Positions 1 through 13,600 of a DNA stretch of 64,000 nucleotides are shown here, piece after piece. Position numbers and translations under genes: made by a program. The stretch is from Symsagittifera roscoffensis (taxonomy: Eukaryota > Xenacoelomorpha > Acoela > Convolutidae), in the NCBI RefSeq assembly GCF_963678635.1, contig NC_087062.1, positions 83,042,012-83,106,011 on the forward strand. The letters run 5' to 3'. The notes under the pieces were generated by a model. It was not told where the DNA came from. It saw only the letters and a list, made by a program, of their open reading frames with translations, and ran no database searches. Position 1 is the stretch's first letter. The number at the start of each line of letters is the position of its first letter.

Positions 1-67
1 GAGACGATTTTTACATCACCCGGGATTTTTATACATCATTGCGAAGTGGGTCCTGAATAAAGTTTAC

Positions 68-259
68 CTCACTAAATAACCGGAGTATAGGAACGAGGTA
101 TGTATACGGCAACGAACGGTAACCAATAGTGCTTGAAGACCTACAGACGAACCTTCCGGTGGCATGTTAACATTCATGCATGACGTTGCACGGTTGACGG
201 TAGTTGACCAGCTGCCAGATCGCTCTTGGAAGCCACTGAGCATTGATACCTCGGTATGT
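68..259 (-). CDS. possible internal coding exon, unknown protein
   Basis: On the minus strand a 192-nt open segment lies between a good acceptor (a T-rich stretch ending in ttttag, just above 259) and a good donor (GTGAG then gtaaac, just below 68). Entry and exit phases match, so the exon would be symmetrical. Its base composition is clearly richer in G and C than the surrounding AT-rich DNA, as in the exons of the gene at 7.6-18.5 kb. The peptide (about 63 residues, including GFQERSGSWSTT and NMPPEGSSVGLQ) has no membrane segment and matches no family I recognise. Neighbouring exons would lie outside the window to the left or in unrecognised sequence to the right. It could be a chance open stretch. 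Confidence 0.33.
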
Positions 260-439
260 CTAAAAAGCAACCTCCTGTTTTTGTCTGAACAGGCCAGATT
301 GGGCTGACTGTGATCTACAGTCAGTCTAACCGTTAAAGCTCATTTTTAATATCCCAATGACAATGGGTGTTTCTGAAGTTGCCGCACGAGGTGGACAGAC
401 AAGGCGTGTTATGCCTTGTGCTAAATGATGCCATCTATT

Positions 440-1895
440 TTATATTTAAATGCGTTTGACACGTATCTTGTCATGTTTAAGCGTTTTTTCGCAACAGTTA
501 AGGGCATAACGTATCTATGCGTGCTTAACCGATATTGTATATTGCAATGCTTAAGAGTTTTTTTCGATATTCCTGTTTGAATTTAGTGTTTGTTTCACCG
601 AGTTTAAAGTTAGCAACACAATAGTGGGATGCTGTCAGAGGTTGCGAGTTTGGTCTACAATTATGAATGCACAAATCATTTTAGTGTACGAGATACGACG
701 ATTTTTGTGATGTTTTTGGAAGTCAATTCACAAAAATACAAAACTTGAAATTCCCAACTCTGTATTTGGGTGCTGTCAGAGTACTCTCAAGGATTGCGAA
801 TCTTGCATCCAAATATGACTGCTCAAATCCTTGTAGTTTTCGAGATAAGACATGTTTTATGATTTCTTTATAACTTTTTTGAAAATTTAAAAATTTGTTA
901 AAATTTTCAAAACATTTAAAATCCCTAAATTTCAGTTAGGTACTGTGAGGCTTCTCTCATGAGTTTCAAGATCCAAATCTTGCGTCCAATTTTTTGAAAA
1001 TTCTTTAACTCAATTTGGGGGCTGTCAGAATACAATCGGGGCTGCGAATCTCTTTTCCAATTATGACTTCAAGTCTCTGTATTTTACGAGATATGTCATT
1101 TTTTGTGATTTAAAAAAAACTCAAGGAAATTTTCAATTTTTGACTTCCCAACCCTTCAATTGGAAGCTGTCAGAGAACTTCCGAGGGTTGTGAATCTCGC
1201 CTCCAATTATGACTATTCAAATCTTCTTAGTTTTCGAGATATGACGTTTTTTTTTTTGATTTTTTCAAACAATTTTCAGAAAGCTTGATTTTAATTTATT
1301 TTCAAATTTTGAAATTCATTCCTTGTAATGGAAAGCTCCCAGAATAATCCAGGGGCTGTAAGTCTTGCATTCAGTTATGACTACTCAAATCTTCTTTGTT
1401 TTCGAGATATGACATTTTCTGTGGTTTTTTCAAAAAAGTTTCAGAAAACTTTAATTTAATGTTTTTTAATGTTTGAAATTCCCAACCCTTTATTTGCTGG
1501 TTATCAGAGTACTCTTGGGGGTTTCATGTCTTTTTTTGGAGATGTGACATTTTTTTATTTTTCAATGTTTATTTGTCAAAATTTAGTTGGGTACTGTTAG
1601 TATTCTCAAGAGTTTCAAATTTTTCTTCCAAATGCGACTGCTCAAATGCTTTAGCTTCCAAGATGTGACGTTTTTTATGTCGTTTTAAAAGTTTTCAAAG
1701 AACTTAGATAAAAAAATTTCAAAAAATTTAATAGTCTTTTAAAGTTTGAATTTAAAAAAATGCAACGAAAAAAATTCGCAAAATTTGAAATTACGAACCC
1801 TGTTACTGGGTGCTGTCAGAAAACAATCAAAGGGTGCAGTTCTTCTGTATGTAGTTTTTTATGAGCTAGGAGCACCGGAGATGCGTTACACGCTC
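440..1895 (+). repeat. VNTR-type dispersed element, copy 1
   Basis: A unique head (from tatatttaaatgcg near 448 to about 630) is followed by about nine degenerate tandem units. Each unit carries gctgtcagag, a 'ttgcgaatcttgcctcc' block, 'gactgctcaaat' and 'ttcgagatatgacgtttttt'. Unit starts near 631, 772, 942, 1021, 1166, 1335, 1501, 1592 and 1812 give a period of about 140-170 bp with some deleted units. The copy closes with a tail (atgagctaggagcaccgg, then gcgttacacgct) that also closes the copies at 3.5-5.2 kb and 11.4-12.6 kb. No coding capacity is seen. The common head and tail suggest a mobile or dispersed unit, not a local satellite. Confidence 0.7.
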
Positions 1896-3464
1896 GTAAC
1901 AGTGCATTATGCCCGAAAGATGGTTTGGACTCGAAAGGTGGGTACTTTAGGCAACTTGCTACCCTGTCAGAGTCAAACTCGTGGTGTTTCAGACCCCCTC
2001 AGTAAAGGTCTGGGAGACTACATCTGGTGCAATTGATTTACCAAATGCACTAGGCTGAGAACATCTCCGAGAAATTGGTCCAACATCAGTGATATATGAA
2101 ACTGAAGCTACATAGGTCAAGATTCGAGCCGCATTAAAGTTTGCTTGAAGTTATATCAGTAAGGAAAAAAGTTCAAATCGTTTCACTTGAGAGTTTTTTC
2201 CCGTAAACCACTTTGTTTTGTAAATCTGTAAAAATTGGTACTTGCTTTCAATATACTTGTTCTTCTGGTAATTTGCCTGCCTTGAGAGGCTACGGTCTTG
2301 GGTTCGTTTCCCGGCTGGACCTCGTTTTTTTTAATCTATGGAATTTGAATTTTTTCTGCGAAAACTTGAATTGTCGGGCTATCGTTTGTCTGCTATTTTC
2401 TGTTGCCTCACTTGCGGAACCATGGATTTCACTTGAAGACTCCGAAAATTCTTACCGTTTTAAGAGTGGCGTATTTAATGATTGTATAAATGCAACTAAT
2501 TGATTTTCAAATTTTTGTATTGTTCTCGGTTTTATTTTTTTGCTTTAAGTGTTCCTGGGCTTTATTGTTTTCGGTTTGTGTTATATCGACTTAGTTGCCT
2601 CATAAAAGGTCACTTAAAAGGCGAAATTATTTGTTCACGCGTTTTTGTGTTATAGGTTACATTTTGGGAAAATTTTCTCGACTCAACGGGCCTCTACATA
2701 AAAATAGTCGGCCTAGTAACTGCTTGGTAAATTACTAGTTAAACGCTGGGAATTGCGTTTGTGGACTTAATTTCCTAAAATTGGTTATCATTGGAGACGT
2801 TTGTAGTTTCTTTTCCCGAAATTTTCAAATAATATTTTTGCTCAGTGGTTACCGTATTATTTTCTATCCGCTGGTTTGATTCGATGTGTTTGATGCATGC
2901 CAAATGTCTGCATTTTGAACTAGCGTTTCACCTGACACATGTTTAAGAAGACGCTATGTTGAAATGTAAAAATGTTTTCAACGTTCTAAATTTTTTAAAT
3001 AAGAATGTAGAATCTTTAAATCCATACGAACAATAGAATGCAAATTGCTTTGTCATGTACGGTTTTCACCATACAATGTTGGAGCGCCAATGCTTTTAAC
3101 TCTACAGTGTGTTCCTTTCGCAATGCAATATTTCAAAATATGTTTATTTTAAGTGTTGATGTCACAAAAATTGACATCAGTTACCCTGTGGAGGGGTTAG
3201 CAGGGTCAAATTTAGGAGTTGTTATAGAGCCTCAAAGTCCTACTGCTGAAATCCTTTTGTTTGTTGAAATATGACCATTTTTGTAATTTTGTGACTTTTA
3301 ATCAAAAGAACTAAGTTAAAAAATCACAATTCTGAGGTTTTCAATCCAGTGACAGTGTGCAGTCAAGATACTCCCTGTGATTGCAAATCTCGCGACCAAA
3401 TATCAAGTTTCAAATCATTTCAGTATCCGAGATATAACTTTTTTTTTGAAAAATTTTCCAAATA
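1896..3464. other. intergenic, no gene; SINE-like piece and stray VNTR unit
   Basis: No convincing coding sequence. About 2270-2440 has a box-B-like gggttcgtttccc followed by ggacct, a T-rich stretch and gtcgggctatcgtttgtctgct. The same order of blocks recurs near 47.6-47.8 kb, so this may be a decayed tRNA-derived SINE. About 3180-3460 contains one or two degenerate units of the gctgtcagag tandem family. The remainder shows nothing recognisable. Confidence 0.4.
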
Positions 3465-5195
3465 TAATCTATATCTATACTATATTTAAATGCGTGTGAC
3501 AGCTATATCCCATGTTTAAGCATAATAATTTTACATGTTGATTGAAAGAATTTTTTCTAATTTCAGCTATATCATTTATTGCATATTATTTTTGCATGTT
3601 TAAAAAAAAGAATTTTTGAACGTCTTAGTTATATCGTTAATTGCAATGGTTAAGAATTTTTTCGATGTTCCAGTTTAAATTCAGTGTTTATTTCATCAAG
3701 TTTGAACTAAGCAACCCAATAGTGGGATTCTGTCAGGGTTTCCCCAGGTTTTGAGTTTTGCGATTCAGGCCTCCATATATGAATAAACCAATCCTTTCAG
3801 TTTACGAGATCCGGCAATTTTCGAAATTTTCTGGACAATTTAATAAAAAAAAGTTTCTCAATTTTTAAAATTCCTATCCTGTAGTTGGGAGCTGTTAGGG
3901 TACTATCAGGGGTTGCGAATGAGTATGGCTGCTCAAATCCTGGTAGTTTTCGAGATATGACGTTTTTTGTGATTTTTTCAAAAAATATGAAACTTAAATT
4001 AATTTTTTTCTTTAAAGTTTGAAATTCCTTACTTGTATTTGGGAGCTGTCAAAGTAATCTCAGGGGTTGCGAGTTCGGCCTCTAATCAAGAATGCCCGAA
4101 TTTTTTTAGTTTAAGAGATAAGATGATTTTTGTGATTTTTTCGGAAACTTTCAGAAAACTCAAATTACAAAATAATTCAGAAAAGTGAAAATCCCAACAC
4201 TGTAGTTGTGTGCTGTCAGAGTACTGTAAAAGATTGCGAGTATTGCCTTCAAATAAGTTGTTCAAATCTTGATGTTTTTCGAGATGTGACATTTTTTCTG
4301 GTTTTCAAAAAAAAACGTTTCTTAGAAAACTTGCGGTTGAAGTTTCAAAATTTGATTTTCCCAACGTTGTAGTTGGGTACTGTAAAAGTACTGTCAGGAG
4401 TTGCAAATCTTGCGTGCAAATGCGACTGCTCAATTGCTCTTATTTTCCCGGATGTAACGTTTCTGAGGTCACTTTAAGTTTTAATTTTTATAAAACTTCT
4501 CAAAATTTTATGGTTCTTCAAAAATTGTATAAAAAAACTTGAATAAAAAACTTTGCAAAATTGGTAATAACGAACTCTGTAATTGGGCGCTGTCAGAGTA
4601 CGCTCAAAGAAAGCAGATCTTTTTTAGAATATGTGCGGTTTTTTATGAGTTGTTAAAAATTCGGAGTATCGGAGGTGCGTTACACGCTAGTTTTTCAAAT
4701 AAAAATGTTCCAAATTTTTTTTGTTTATAGAAATAAATTTGCGTTTGAAATAATTTTTTACAAAACTTGGCCCTGTGGTGCGATGATTTCAATGTATTCC
4801 GAGGGGTTGTAGAGCGGGCCTGCAAATGTTATTGCTCGAATCTTTTCAATATGCGGGATGAGACTTTTTATGATTGTTTTCTGTTCAAAAAGTTTGTATT
4901 TAAAAAACATCTTCAAGTTTGAGTTCTTGACCTTAAGATGGTGTGATCTCAAGGTATTCTTAGTGGTTGCAGATGTGGCCACAAATATGATTGCTCGAAT
5001 CTTCTAAATATGCTGGATGATACTGTATGATTTTTTGAATTTGAAAAATGTATATCGAAAGCATCTCTAATTTAAAATTCTCGGCCTTATGGTGCGATGA
5101 TTCAAGGTACTTCCAGAAGTTGCAGATTTGGACCCCAAATAAGATTTCTCAAATCTTTCCAGTTTCCCGAGGTATGACCTTATATAAATTTTTCT
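3465..5195 (+). repeat. VNTR-type dispersed element, copy 2
   Basis: The head (atatttaaatgcgtgtgac near 3482, then tttttgcatgttta and gtttaaattcagtg) matches copy 1. It is followed by degenerate units starting near 3728, 3890, 4045, 4211, 4379 and 4588. The shared tail (ggaggtgcgttacacgct) is at about 4672-4690. After the tail come three more diverged units up to about 5190, with 'gattgctcgaatctt' and 'gtggtgcgatga' blocks. These suggest a longer array or a second, older element. No coding sequence. Confidence 0.68.
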
Positions 5196-7564
5196 TCAAA
5201 TTTGAGTTCTTTTTTTGATCCTATAGAATGTTTTTGATCCTCTCGATAAGCAGTTTGAGCTGTTGTTTAATCTCTAATTGTGTAAAATAAATGTATTGAC
5301 TTTTTATCTCTCATTTTTTTTTCGTTTTCAGGGATCTACTCGGTTGTAATACATAGCTATGCTTGAAACACAACTTTGCCGAACTTGACGCGCAATACAT
5401 TGAAAAGTTGTTAAGCTACTGATTCAATGAAATCAATCGACATTTAAGCCAAGGCCGTTCTACGTTTCGATATAACTAACGACTATCGGATAAAAAAAAG
5501 GTAGTTGAAAACGGTATTTTGGCTAATTAAGAGTACTAAACCAATCCGAAGTCAAAGATTTTCGTGGTCAATCTAATTTGAGAGGTTGTTAAATGCATTT
5601 TCATAGGCAGTTTTAGGCAGTTACTTAAGGTTTAATTATCCCCTATCAGATATTTCGGGTATTTTCGATTATACCCGTCTTTTCGACTCTGAGGGGAGCC
5701 TATAGCTAGTTGCTTTTCGCAGAAAGAGACTTGACCGTTTCAGTCTGCGAGGCGTGAATTGAATTAGTTAATCAATCATTAGCACTGTAAATACGTCTCT
5801 CTACATTTACTGTCAGTGTTTCTGAAAGGCTTGTTTGTAAAAGTGCTTTATCCAAAATCCGTTCATTACTTCGTCTGCAAAGAGCAACGTGATTAGAGCC
5901 TGTTCTTAATTTTGGATCAAACATCGTGAACAGTATGTTAAAAGTCAAGCAAAAAATTTGAAGTCAGATTTTACGATTCAACTCTTAATAGCGCACAAAA
6001 AAGCAAATGCGTATTTTTTTAACCTTAATTAGATACTTATGAAGTTTTTTTTTGGCAATTTCTTCGAAGTAGTAGATAATTATAAATGTTACTTCTTGCT
6101 TTTTTTGATTGGTAAAAAAGCGGCTCTTCTACTTTTGCCCACCACATGTGATTTTTTGTACGTAAACATCATTTTCACAGTGTAATCATTGACTTTACCA
6201 AGTTGTATTATATTAAGAGGAAAAATGTTACAAATTGCGTAATGAAACCGCATGCCAATTTTCATGACATTACTACGTGAAAATCAGAAAATATCATATG
6301 GTGGAGAAAGGGTAGAATAGCCAAAAAGCCTATTTTGAAGGTTTTTTAAAATAAGTTTAATTGAAGTAAATCAAATTTTTTATTAATCTAGAGCTTATGT
6401 GCTCCAGCGGTTTCGGGTTATTTTTAATAGGAACGTATGAGTTTGCAATATTACGGGTGAAAAATTGAGACAGCTCAGCCCGAGATATTTCAGCCATTTA
6501 ATGATAACAAAATTTCGGAAAAATATTGAAATATTGAACCAAATATCAATTTCTAGGACCAGTATCTTTACAAATTTATAACTGAACACGGCATTGACGA
6601 GCTGAGAATGCTGACTTTAATGCACTTGACTTCACTAAGTAAGTAGTTTTGTTGCGATCCAATCAATGTTGGCTTTTAATCAACATTATTTGAAAGTTTT
6701 TGGAATGAAATTGGCTGAAATGATTCGATTTTCAACAGGGTGGATTGTCTATGTTATTTTGGCTGAAATATCAAACACATTCAATAAACATACCAGTAAT
6801 TTGTTTCGATAGCTTAAACGTCTATTTCGGGTCTGAAAATGTCAGATTTTATCATCTGCAGCAATTTTTCCCAGCATAGTATAAACTATTTTGAGAAGGA
6901 TTGACATATTCGTTTATGTTGGGAGGCGACAGTTGGTAACAGACAACAATTCGTAACAAGGCATTGGCAAGTAGCGTATTACCTAGTAAAAAAGATATAG
7001 TTGAAGATAACCAATAAAACCCGCTGCAGATGATAAAATCTGATCTTTTCAGACCTCGAATGGATGTAATTGTTGAAATAAATCATTAAAGCATTAATGA
7101 ATGTGAACTGATATCATTAGAGCTCGATCAGCAAAGTTTTTTAATCGAATTGAAATAAAAGTTCCCGAAATACCGTGACAAAAAGAGTTTTACGTATATA
7201 ACCGATACGTTTATATTTCTGCATTAGTATTTTTCAAAATGATTTATATTAACGGTTTTAGAGCAAAGCATTGACCGTTATATTTTGGAAGTATAGAAGC
7301 CTTGTTTCTGAAAGCAAAATTTGAATTTGACAGAAAAAATAACTTAGGATTCTTCTTTGGTAAAAAGTTCCAATCGTTGCTCGTTCGTTAAAGGTTCGTT
7401 TTGAGTTGAAATTAAATTCGGTTTTCAATTAAATTTAGTTCTGAATACTGAAAATTGCTTCTTACAAAACCTAAAGCAGAAAACATTTTCGTGAGTGCCG
7501 ATTTGTGTTTTTGTGTCACGAGAAGATATTCTTGTTCTGCTGGGTGTTATTTTGTAGTCAAGTC
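5196..7564. other. upstream intergenic region of the membrane-protein gene
   Basis: No gene recognised. An imperfect inverted repeat lies within it at about 6755-7130. The last 150 bases before 7565 should hold the promoter and 5' UTR of the gene that starts there. I see no clear TATA box or other element that I would assign. Confidence 0.5.
6755..7130. repeat. imperfect inverted repeat (fold-back/MITE-like)
   Basis: The segment around 6776-6868, containing gggtctgaaaatgtcagatt and tatcatctgcagcaa, is the approximate reverse complement of 7022-7105 (ctgcagatgataaaatctga, then ttttcagacctcg). The arms are interrupted by small differences and enclose about 150 bp. It carries no coding sequence and no clear target duplication was found. 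It is probably an old hairpin-type DNA element. Confidence 0.55.
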
Positions 7565-7614
7565 ATGCCTAGCCATCAATCATGCGAAGGAGGAGCCGGT
7601 GGACCATCTCTGAT
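7565..7614 (+). CDS. membrane-protein gene, exon 1 (start codon)
   Basis: ATG at 7565 opens a 16-codon stretch (MPSHQSCEGGAGGPSL) that runs into a consensus donor, GAT followed by gtaagt, leaving two bases (phase 2). The AT-rich DNA before it becomes briefly richer in G and C here. The start is chosen because it is the first ATG in this frame and the phase fits exon 2 exactly. Confidence 0.62.
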
Positions 7615-10600
7615 GTAAGTATGGATTGACGTCCACTCGTCCACTTGTTGCTGTGCTTAGATAATTTTGAAGCGCTTCGTGAATTTTGAAATTCACGGAA
7701 GCAACATTTTTATAGTCGAAAGCTAAACGTATTCACTGGAAGCAGCTTTGCAGCTGTCTCTCTCATTTTCTCGAAAATTTAAGTTATAGTATTTGGACTC
7801 GATCTAGTTTTTAAACTTTGGAAGAGCAAGTGTATCGCAACTGGTTACTGCTTTTTTGCGTTATAAAGTTTGTTCACAGGATTCTTCTGCTGGACTCCTC
7901 AGCTTGATTTCTTAGTGTAAAAAGAGCCAGATACGCATTTTGCCCATGATGTAGTGTGAAATAACAAAGCTCATGGGCAATTGATTTGAATTTAACGTCA
8001 ATTGAAAATCATTTTGATTTTTTGTGTAATTTGTAAATTTACCCTTGATTTTGCGTTTGTTATTTTTTTTTGTTCAAAAGATTTAAGATTCGATTAAAGT
8101 GGGTCAGACTCTAATATGGTCGCAATTTTTTTTTCAGGAAGTCTTCAAAATTGTTCAGGCTCAATTTTGCTTTTTCGCGGTTTTACTTTTGATTTCTGTT
8201 CAAGTTCAGTTCATTTCTTTTGTTACAAGGAAGGCAGACTCCACTAACAAACAGCAAAATTATAAACGTCACAAAAAATGTGATCGACTTCTTTCTCTGA
8301 AAGTGGCATTTAATTTTCAGATTTTCCAGCGAAGTAAAAGTTTTTCTTATGGATCCAATTTTCTCAATTTGGGTTAAAAGTTTATCAATGAAGTGCCAAT
8401 CGTACAGAGTTTTAAGGCTATCTATTTTTTTCATTGAAATTCAAAATGAGAAAAAAAAACAAGTCAGTGTTTTTTTCGTCTACTTGCGTTTATTGACTCT
8501 TTTCCACTGCCTTTAGTCTAAGTTTTGATTTAAATAGTGTCGGTTTTTGTAATAATGGCTTAGCCACCTCATAATGCGTAGTTTGAAGGTCATGTATAGA
8601 TTTTTTTGTCGTTTTCAGGGATGTTGGGGGTACAAACCGAGAAAATTTTGGCATGGGGTAAGTATTGTATGCTTTTTAACGCTGTGGTTTGTGTTTCTCG
8701 ACAAACGTTTCTCAAATTGAACTTCATTCGCGGCAATCGTATCAATATTTTTATAGATGTTGTTTTTTCGAACTTTTTAGGAAACGAATTTTTGGGTGGT
8801 TTTTGTCTTTTTCTGGTAGCTAATATTACGAAGTTTTTTAATACGGCGTTTTTGTTTTTCTATATAACTAATTGTTTGTTTCGGAGACACCTGAAAAAGT
8901 TCGTTTTTTTTTCTGTCGACTTCATGGATTTTGCTCAATGGTATCAAATTCGAAGAAAAATACAATTATTGCTTTAGACCATAATAAATTTTAAACTGAA
9001 AATTACAAAATCGGTATTTCAAAATAAGGTAATTTAAAACCATCTAATTTTGTTTATATTTAATAAATATGTCAACGCATCTTTTTGAACTTCGAAAAAC
9101 TTTCAGAAGTATGCAGAAATTGAAGTACAGTTTGGTTTATTCAGTTGAAAACCCTTGCCCAAAATAGTCACCGTTTTCAAAAACTCTTTAGTTTCAAAAT
9201 ATTTGAAGAATTTGATTAAAACTCTTTTACAATGGCCGTTTAAAAATCTACTGCGCAAAAATTTAAATCAAATTCGTTAAATATTTTGAAACTGTGAAAG
9301 GAGTTTTTGAAAACAGTGACTATTTTGGGCAAGGGTTTTCAACTGAATAAACCAACCTTTACTTCAATTGCTGCGTACTTCTGAAGGTTTTTTAAGTTCA
9401 AAAAGATGCGTTGACATATTTGTTAAATATAAACGAAATTAGATGATTTTAAATAAATTACCTTATTTTGAAATAGCGATTTTGTAATTTTCAGTTTAAA
9501 GTTGAAATAGGTCCATTGATGCACTAATTGTATTTTCATTTGAATTTGATACCATTTTGCCCTAAAAAGTATTTGATAATTAATATTGCTGCTGAAAAAA
9601 GTTCTGATGTCATTTTGTTTATTTTGGTCTTCGGGCTTTTTCGTTGAAAATAAAATTTCCAAATGGATGTTTACTGTTATAGAACGGAACATTTTTCAAT
9701 TTTTGTTTTTATCAGAATATCGAATTAACCTGAAAATTGTCATTCACAAAAGTAAATTTCGTTCTGAAAAAGTTGAGTTGTTATATATTATTTGACCCTG
9801 ATTAATTCCTCAACTATTACTTCTACTTTCGCAGCAACTGGCTCGTTCTTGCTGTTTCAAAAGGATATCGAAGTTACCGATAATCATTTCTGTTTCTATA
9901 TCAGAGAAACATTGAAATTCCCTATTTTTCACACATTTTTTTCATTTATTTTTCGTTAAGAGAAATAGACTATGCGTGGACAGGCTGCAAAGCCTTTCAT
10001 AGATCCTCTGAGAATCGGAGAATCGACAATTATTATTACTAATGTCAGTCCGTTCTTAGTTCTCGATTAAAAGTTAGGAGTTTTTGTTTGTAGTTATTGA
10101 GCGTTGCATTTTTCTATAGATTTGAAATTGTTTTGATATTTTTGCTCTGTAACAATTAGCATTGCCTTTATTGATGTTTTTTCTTAATTAATTTTTCATC
10201 TCTTATTTGTCGGGTAACTCTACTGAGAAATGGTTACTGGCTTATTCTTCAGCTTTTTTCAGAAGTCACACGTTTAGGTTGTGTGGTTGAAGTCAATCAA
10301 AGTTTGATCACGCTCAAATTAAATTTTTCCAGGTTTGACTTCGCTTTCTTTTGAGCTCAATCCAATGCGTGTGGTAAAACGAAGGCAAATAACGCTCCCC
10401 AATTAAGATAGTGCAAATTGTTCGGAGAGACGTCAATAACTTATAGTTTTGATAGATTTTTTCTTTCAAAATTTGCATGCCAAGTAAAAAGTATACCTTT
10501 TAGTTTAGTTTCGCTTATAGGGTTAATTTTCTGCTGCGGAAGATCTTTGAAATTTAACTGGCTCAATCGTGATGTATTTCTTCAAGTTGCAAAAAAGTGA

Positions 10601-13600
10601 TAGTTTTCAATTTTTCTGATGGCTATGTTATAGTTTGTCATAGCCAGGCCATCGTTAACATCTAATGAAAACTGCAATTCTACCATGATTGCGCCATAGA
10701 TTCAAGCGACGAACGATTGCGGCTTTCTTGGCCCCAGCTCACGCAATGAGAAAACGGAAGATGGATTTGAAGAAACAAAAGGAAAACGAGTTAGCATTGT
10801 GTCGAGATCGCCGAGAAGTGATCAATTCGGAAGTGTTGAAATCTTTAATTCCTGGTCTCTCCATTGACACAGCGCCAATTGACTATCAATTGAAAGGTTG
10901 TAAACCCACCTTTGGATTGTGGAAATATGTTTTTTGTCTACTGTTTTTTTGTTTCTTCGCTGAGCTTTATTCGCCGCTGAATTTTGAAGTAACTGCCTTC
11001 CTTTTTTTAACCGATGGAACCGCGACGCGGATCGAATTTTGTAGATACATTGTTTGCAGTTTTTAAACTCATATGTTCGAAAGAATTCAATCTTTCTACA
11101 GTTCTTAAAGCATAAATGAAACACGAAGTGACTCGTTTATGTTAATTGTTAGTTAGTGCTTTTTTTCTCGGTGTTGCTTTTGGTTGCTACCTTTTATCAA
11201 TCGATACAAACAACAAAAATTCAGATTATTTTTGGTGTGTCGCTTTTTAGTTAGAATGAACGAGGCAGTATAAGTATTTAATGCATTCCCAGTGCCGCAG
11301 CACGAAGTGAGCGCGTATGATCAGTTGGCAGAAACATCCTAGGTAAATGCAACGCCAACGTCAACAATTTCTATCTATCTATCCCATTTAATATTTAATA
11401 GCGGGTTTTACTATTTTGCCACGCTTAAGCTTTTTCAACATTATTTTTGCATGTTTAATAACGAAAGAGTTTTTTTTCACATTTTAACTATATCGTATAT
11501 AGAAATGTCTAAGATTTTTCTTTTTCAATTTTCCAGTTTGAATTCAGTGTTTAAAATTAGCAGCCCAATAATGGAATAGTGTCAGGATTTCCCCAGGAGT
11601 TGCGAATTTGGCCCCAAATCCTTTTAACTTACAAGATACAACAATATTTGTGACTTTCAAGTGTTCAGAACACTCAAACTAAAAAATAAAATTACAAAAG
11701 TTGTTATTCTCAACCCTGTTGTCGGTGCTGTCTGCAGGGTACTCTCAGGGATTGCGAGTCCTGCCTCCAAGTATGACTGCTCACATCTTTGTAGTTTTCC
11801 AGATATGACGTTTTTTGTGATTTTTTTCCTAAGTTTAACAGAAAACTTAATTTTTAGTTTTAAAATTTGAAATTCTCAACCCTGTAGCTTGGTGCTGTCA
11901 GTGATTGCGAATCTTGCCTCAAAATATGACTGCTCAAATATTTGTAGTTTTCGAGATTTGACGTTTTTAGTGTTTTTATTAGAAAATTTTCGGAATACTT
12001 AGTTTTAAAAGGTTTCACATAATATGAAATTCTCAACCAAGTCGTTGGGTACTGTGAGAGTAACCTCAGGGGTTGCAAGTCTTGTGTCTAAATGCGACTG
12101 CGCAATTGCTTTTAGTTTCCGAGATTTGACATCTGTTGTACTTCTTTAAAAGTTTTCAAAGAACTTACCTACAAAAATTTCACGAAGTTTGAAATTCCCT
12201 ACTTTATAGTGATCCAACTTTATTGTCAGGGTACTGTCAGGTGTTGCTATTCTTGCCTCTAAATTTGAATTCCCAGATCCTGTTTGTTTCCGAGATGTGA
12301 CTTTTTTATTAATGATTTTTTTTTTCGGGAAACATCGGTTTAAAAAAATTCACGAAATTTGAAATTCCCAACCCGTTAGTGGGGTACTCTCATGTAACTC
12401 TCAGTCGTTACAAATCTGGCATCTAAATTTCTCCAAAGACACTAAGTTTTCGAGATATGACGTTTTTATGGTTTTTTAAAATTTGAAAAATTTCATACAT
12501 TTTAAATTTCGAAATAAGCAAACCCTGGAATTGGGAGCGGTCAGAGTACACTCATAGGCTGAAGATCTTGTTTCCAAAATATTTGGTTTTCCATGAATTA
12601 CACGCTAGTGTATTCCTAAAACAGATACGTAATTTCGAGGAAAAAAAAATCCATTTTGAATCGAGTTTCGAAGATGCAGGGCTGGCACTGCATCGAGTTC
12701 AGAAAAATATTCAAACTGCCGTCCCCGAAAAACATTCAATCAGTGCCTGAAGAAATCGCAAGTTTTTAGTTTCAGGGCATGGTTTTTAGTTTCAAATTTC
12801 CCAGCGAAAATTTTGTTGATTTTCTCGCCTATTGATCGATTTTCCTCCAGTTGCCTGGGCTTATCGTAGTTTTTTAAATCATAAAAAAAGTATCTCCGAA
12901 AACAAAGAGCGCTTTCAGATGATTTGTTATTTAGGAATAGTGAACTGAAATAAAACGGAACAAATCTGACTTGTTTTCCATCATTTCATTATTACTATTC
13001 CAACTGTTTGTTAGCAATGCTTTTCAATGTCAATGAACAAAGTCAAGAGATTTTTTTCGGTCTTGAGGCACGTTCCGTTGAGCTCCTCTGTTGGCTATGT
13101 TTTATTGATGCATTTACACGTGGATTTTCTATTCTTAAGCATTTTTCTATAAATGGAAGTGATTTTGATTTATTCCTGTTATGATGCAGGTAATTGAGTT
13201 CGAATCCCTCTTGGTTCCGGTCGCAGGGTTACCATTGTCATTCGCTACCTCTAGGCGGGAAAAGCTACGGCAAAATGGATGAAAAATACCACCTCCATTT
13301 TGACAATGGAGTGGATAGGGCTGAGGGATAACAATTTTTAAAGAATAATTGATTAATTTGTAAATTTTTTTCTTAGTTTCAAGAAAGCAGTGAATGAAGC
13401 GTGAAGTCTTGAAGCCTCTAAATTTTTTTATTTTATCTGATTTCAAAATTTTTAGAAATAAGTCAGGTTTGTTCTCTGCTTCATAAATGATTCATTTCCG
13501 TGAAATTAATTTGTCAACTGAGTTTTTATGAATTAAAATTGTGTTAGAAAATGGATGGAGGTTACTTCTGAAAGATTTTTGAATAAAAAAAACGTTCAGT

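Noticed and set aside
8606-8977. Open frame of 123 codons overlapping exon 2
   Set aside because: Phe/Leu-rich read-through of AT-rich intron in another frame; the 39-nt exon with consensus splice sites fits the gene better.
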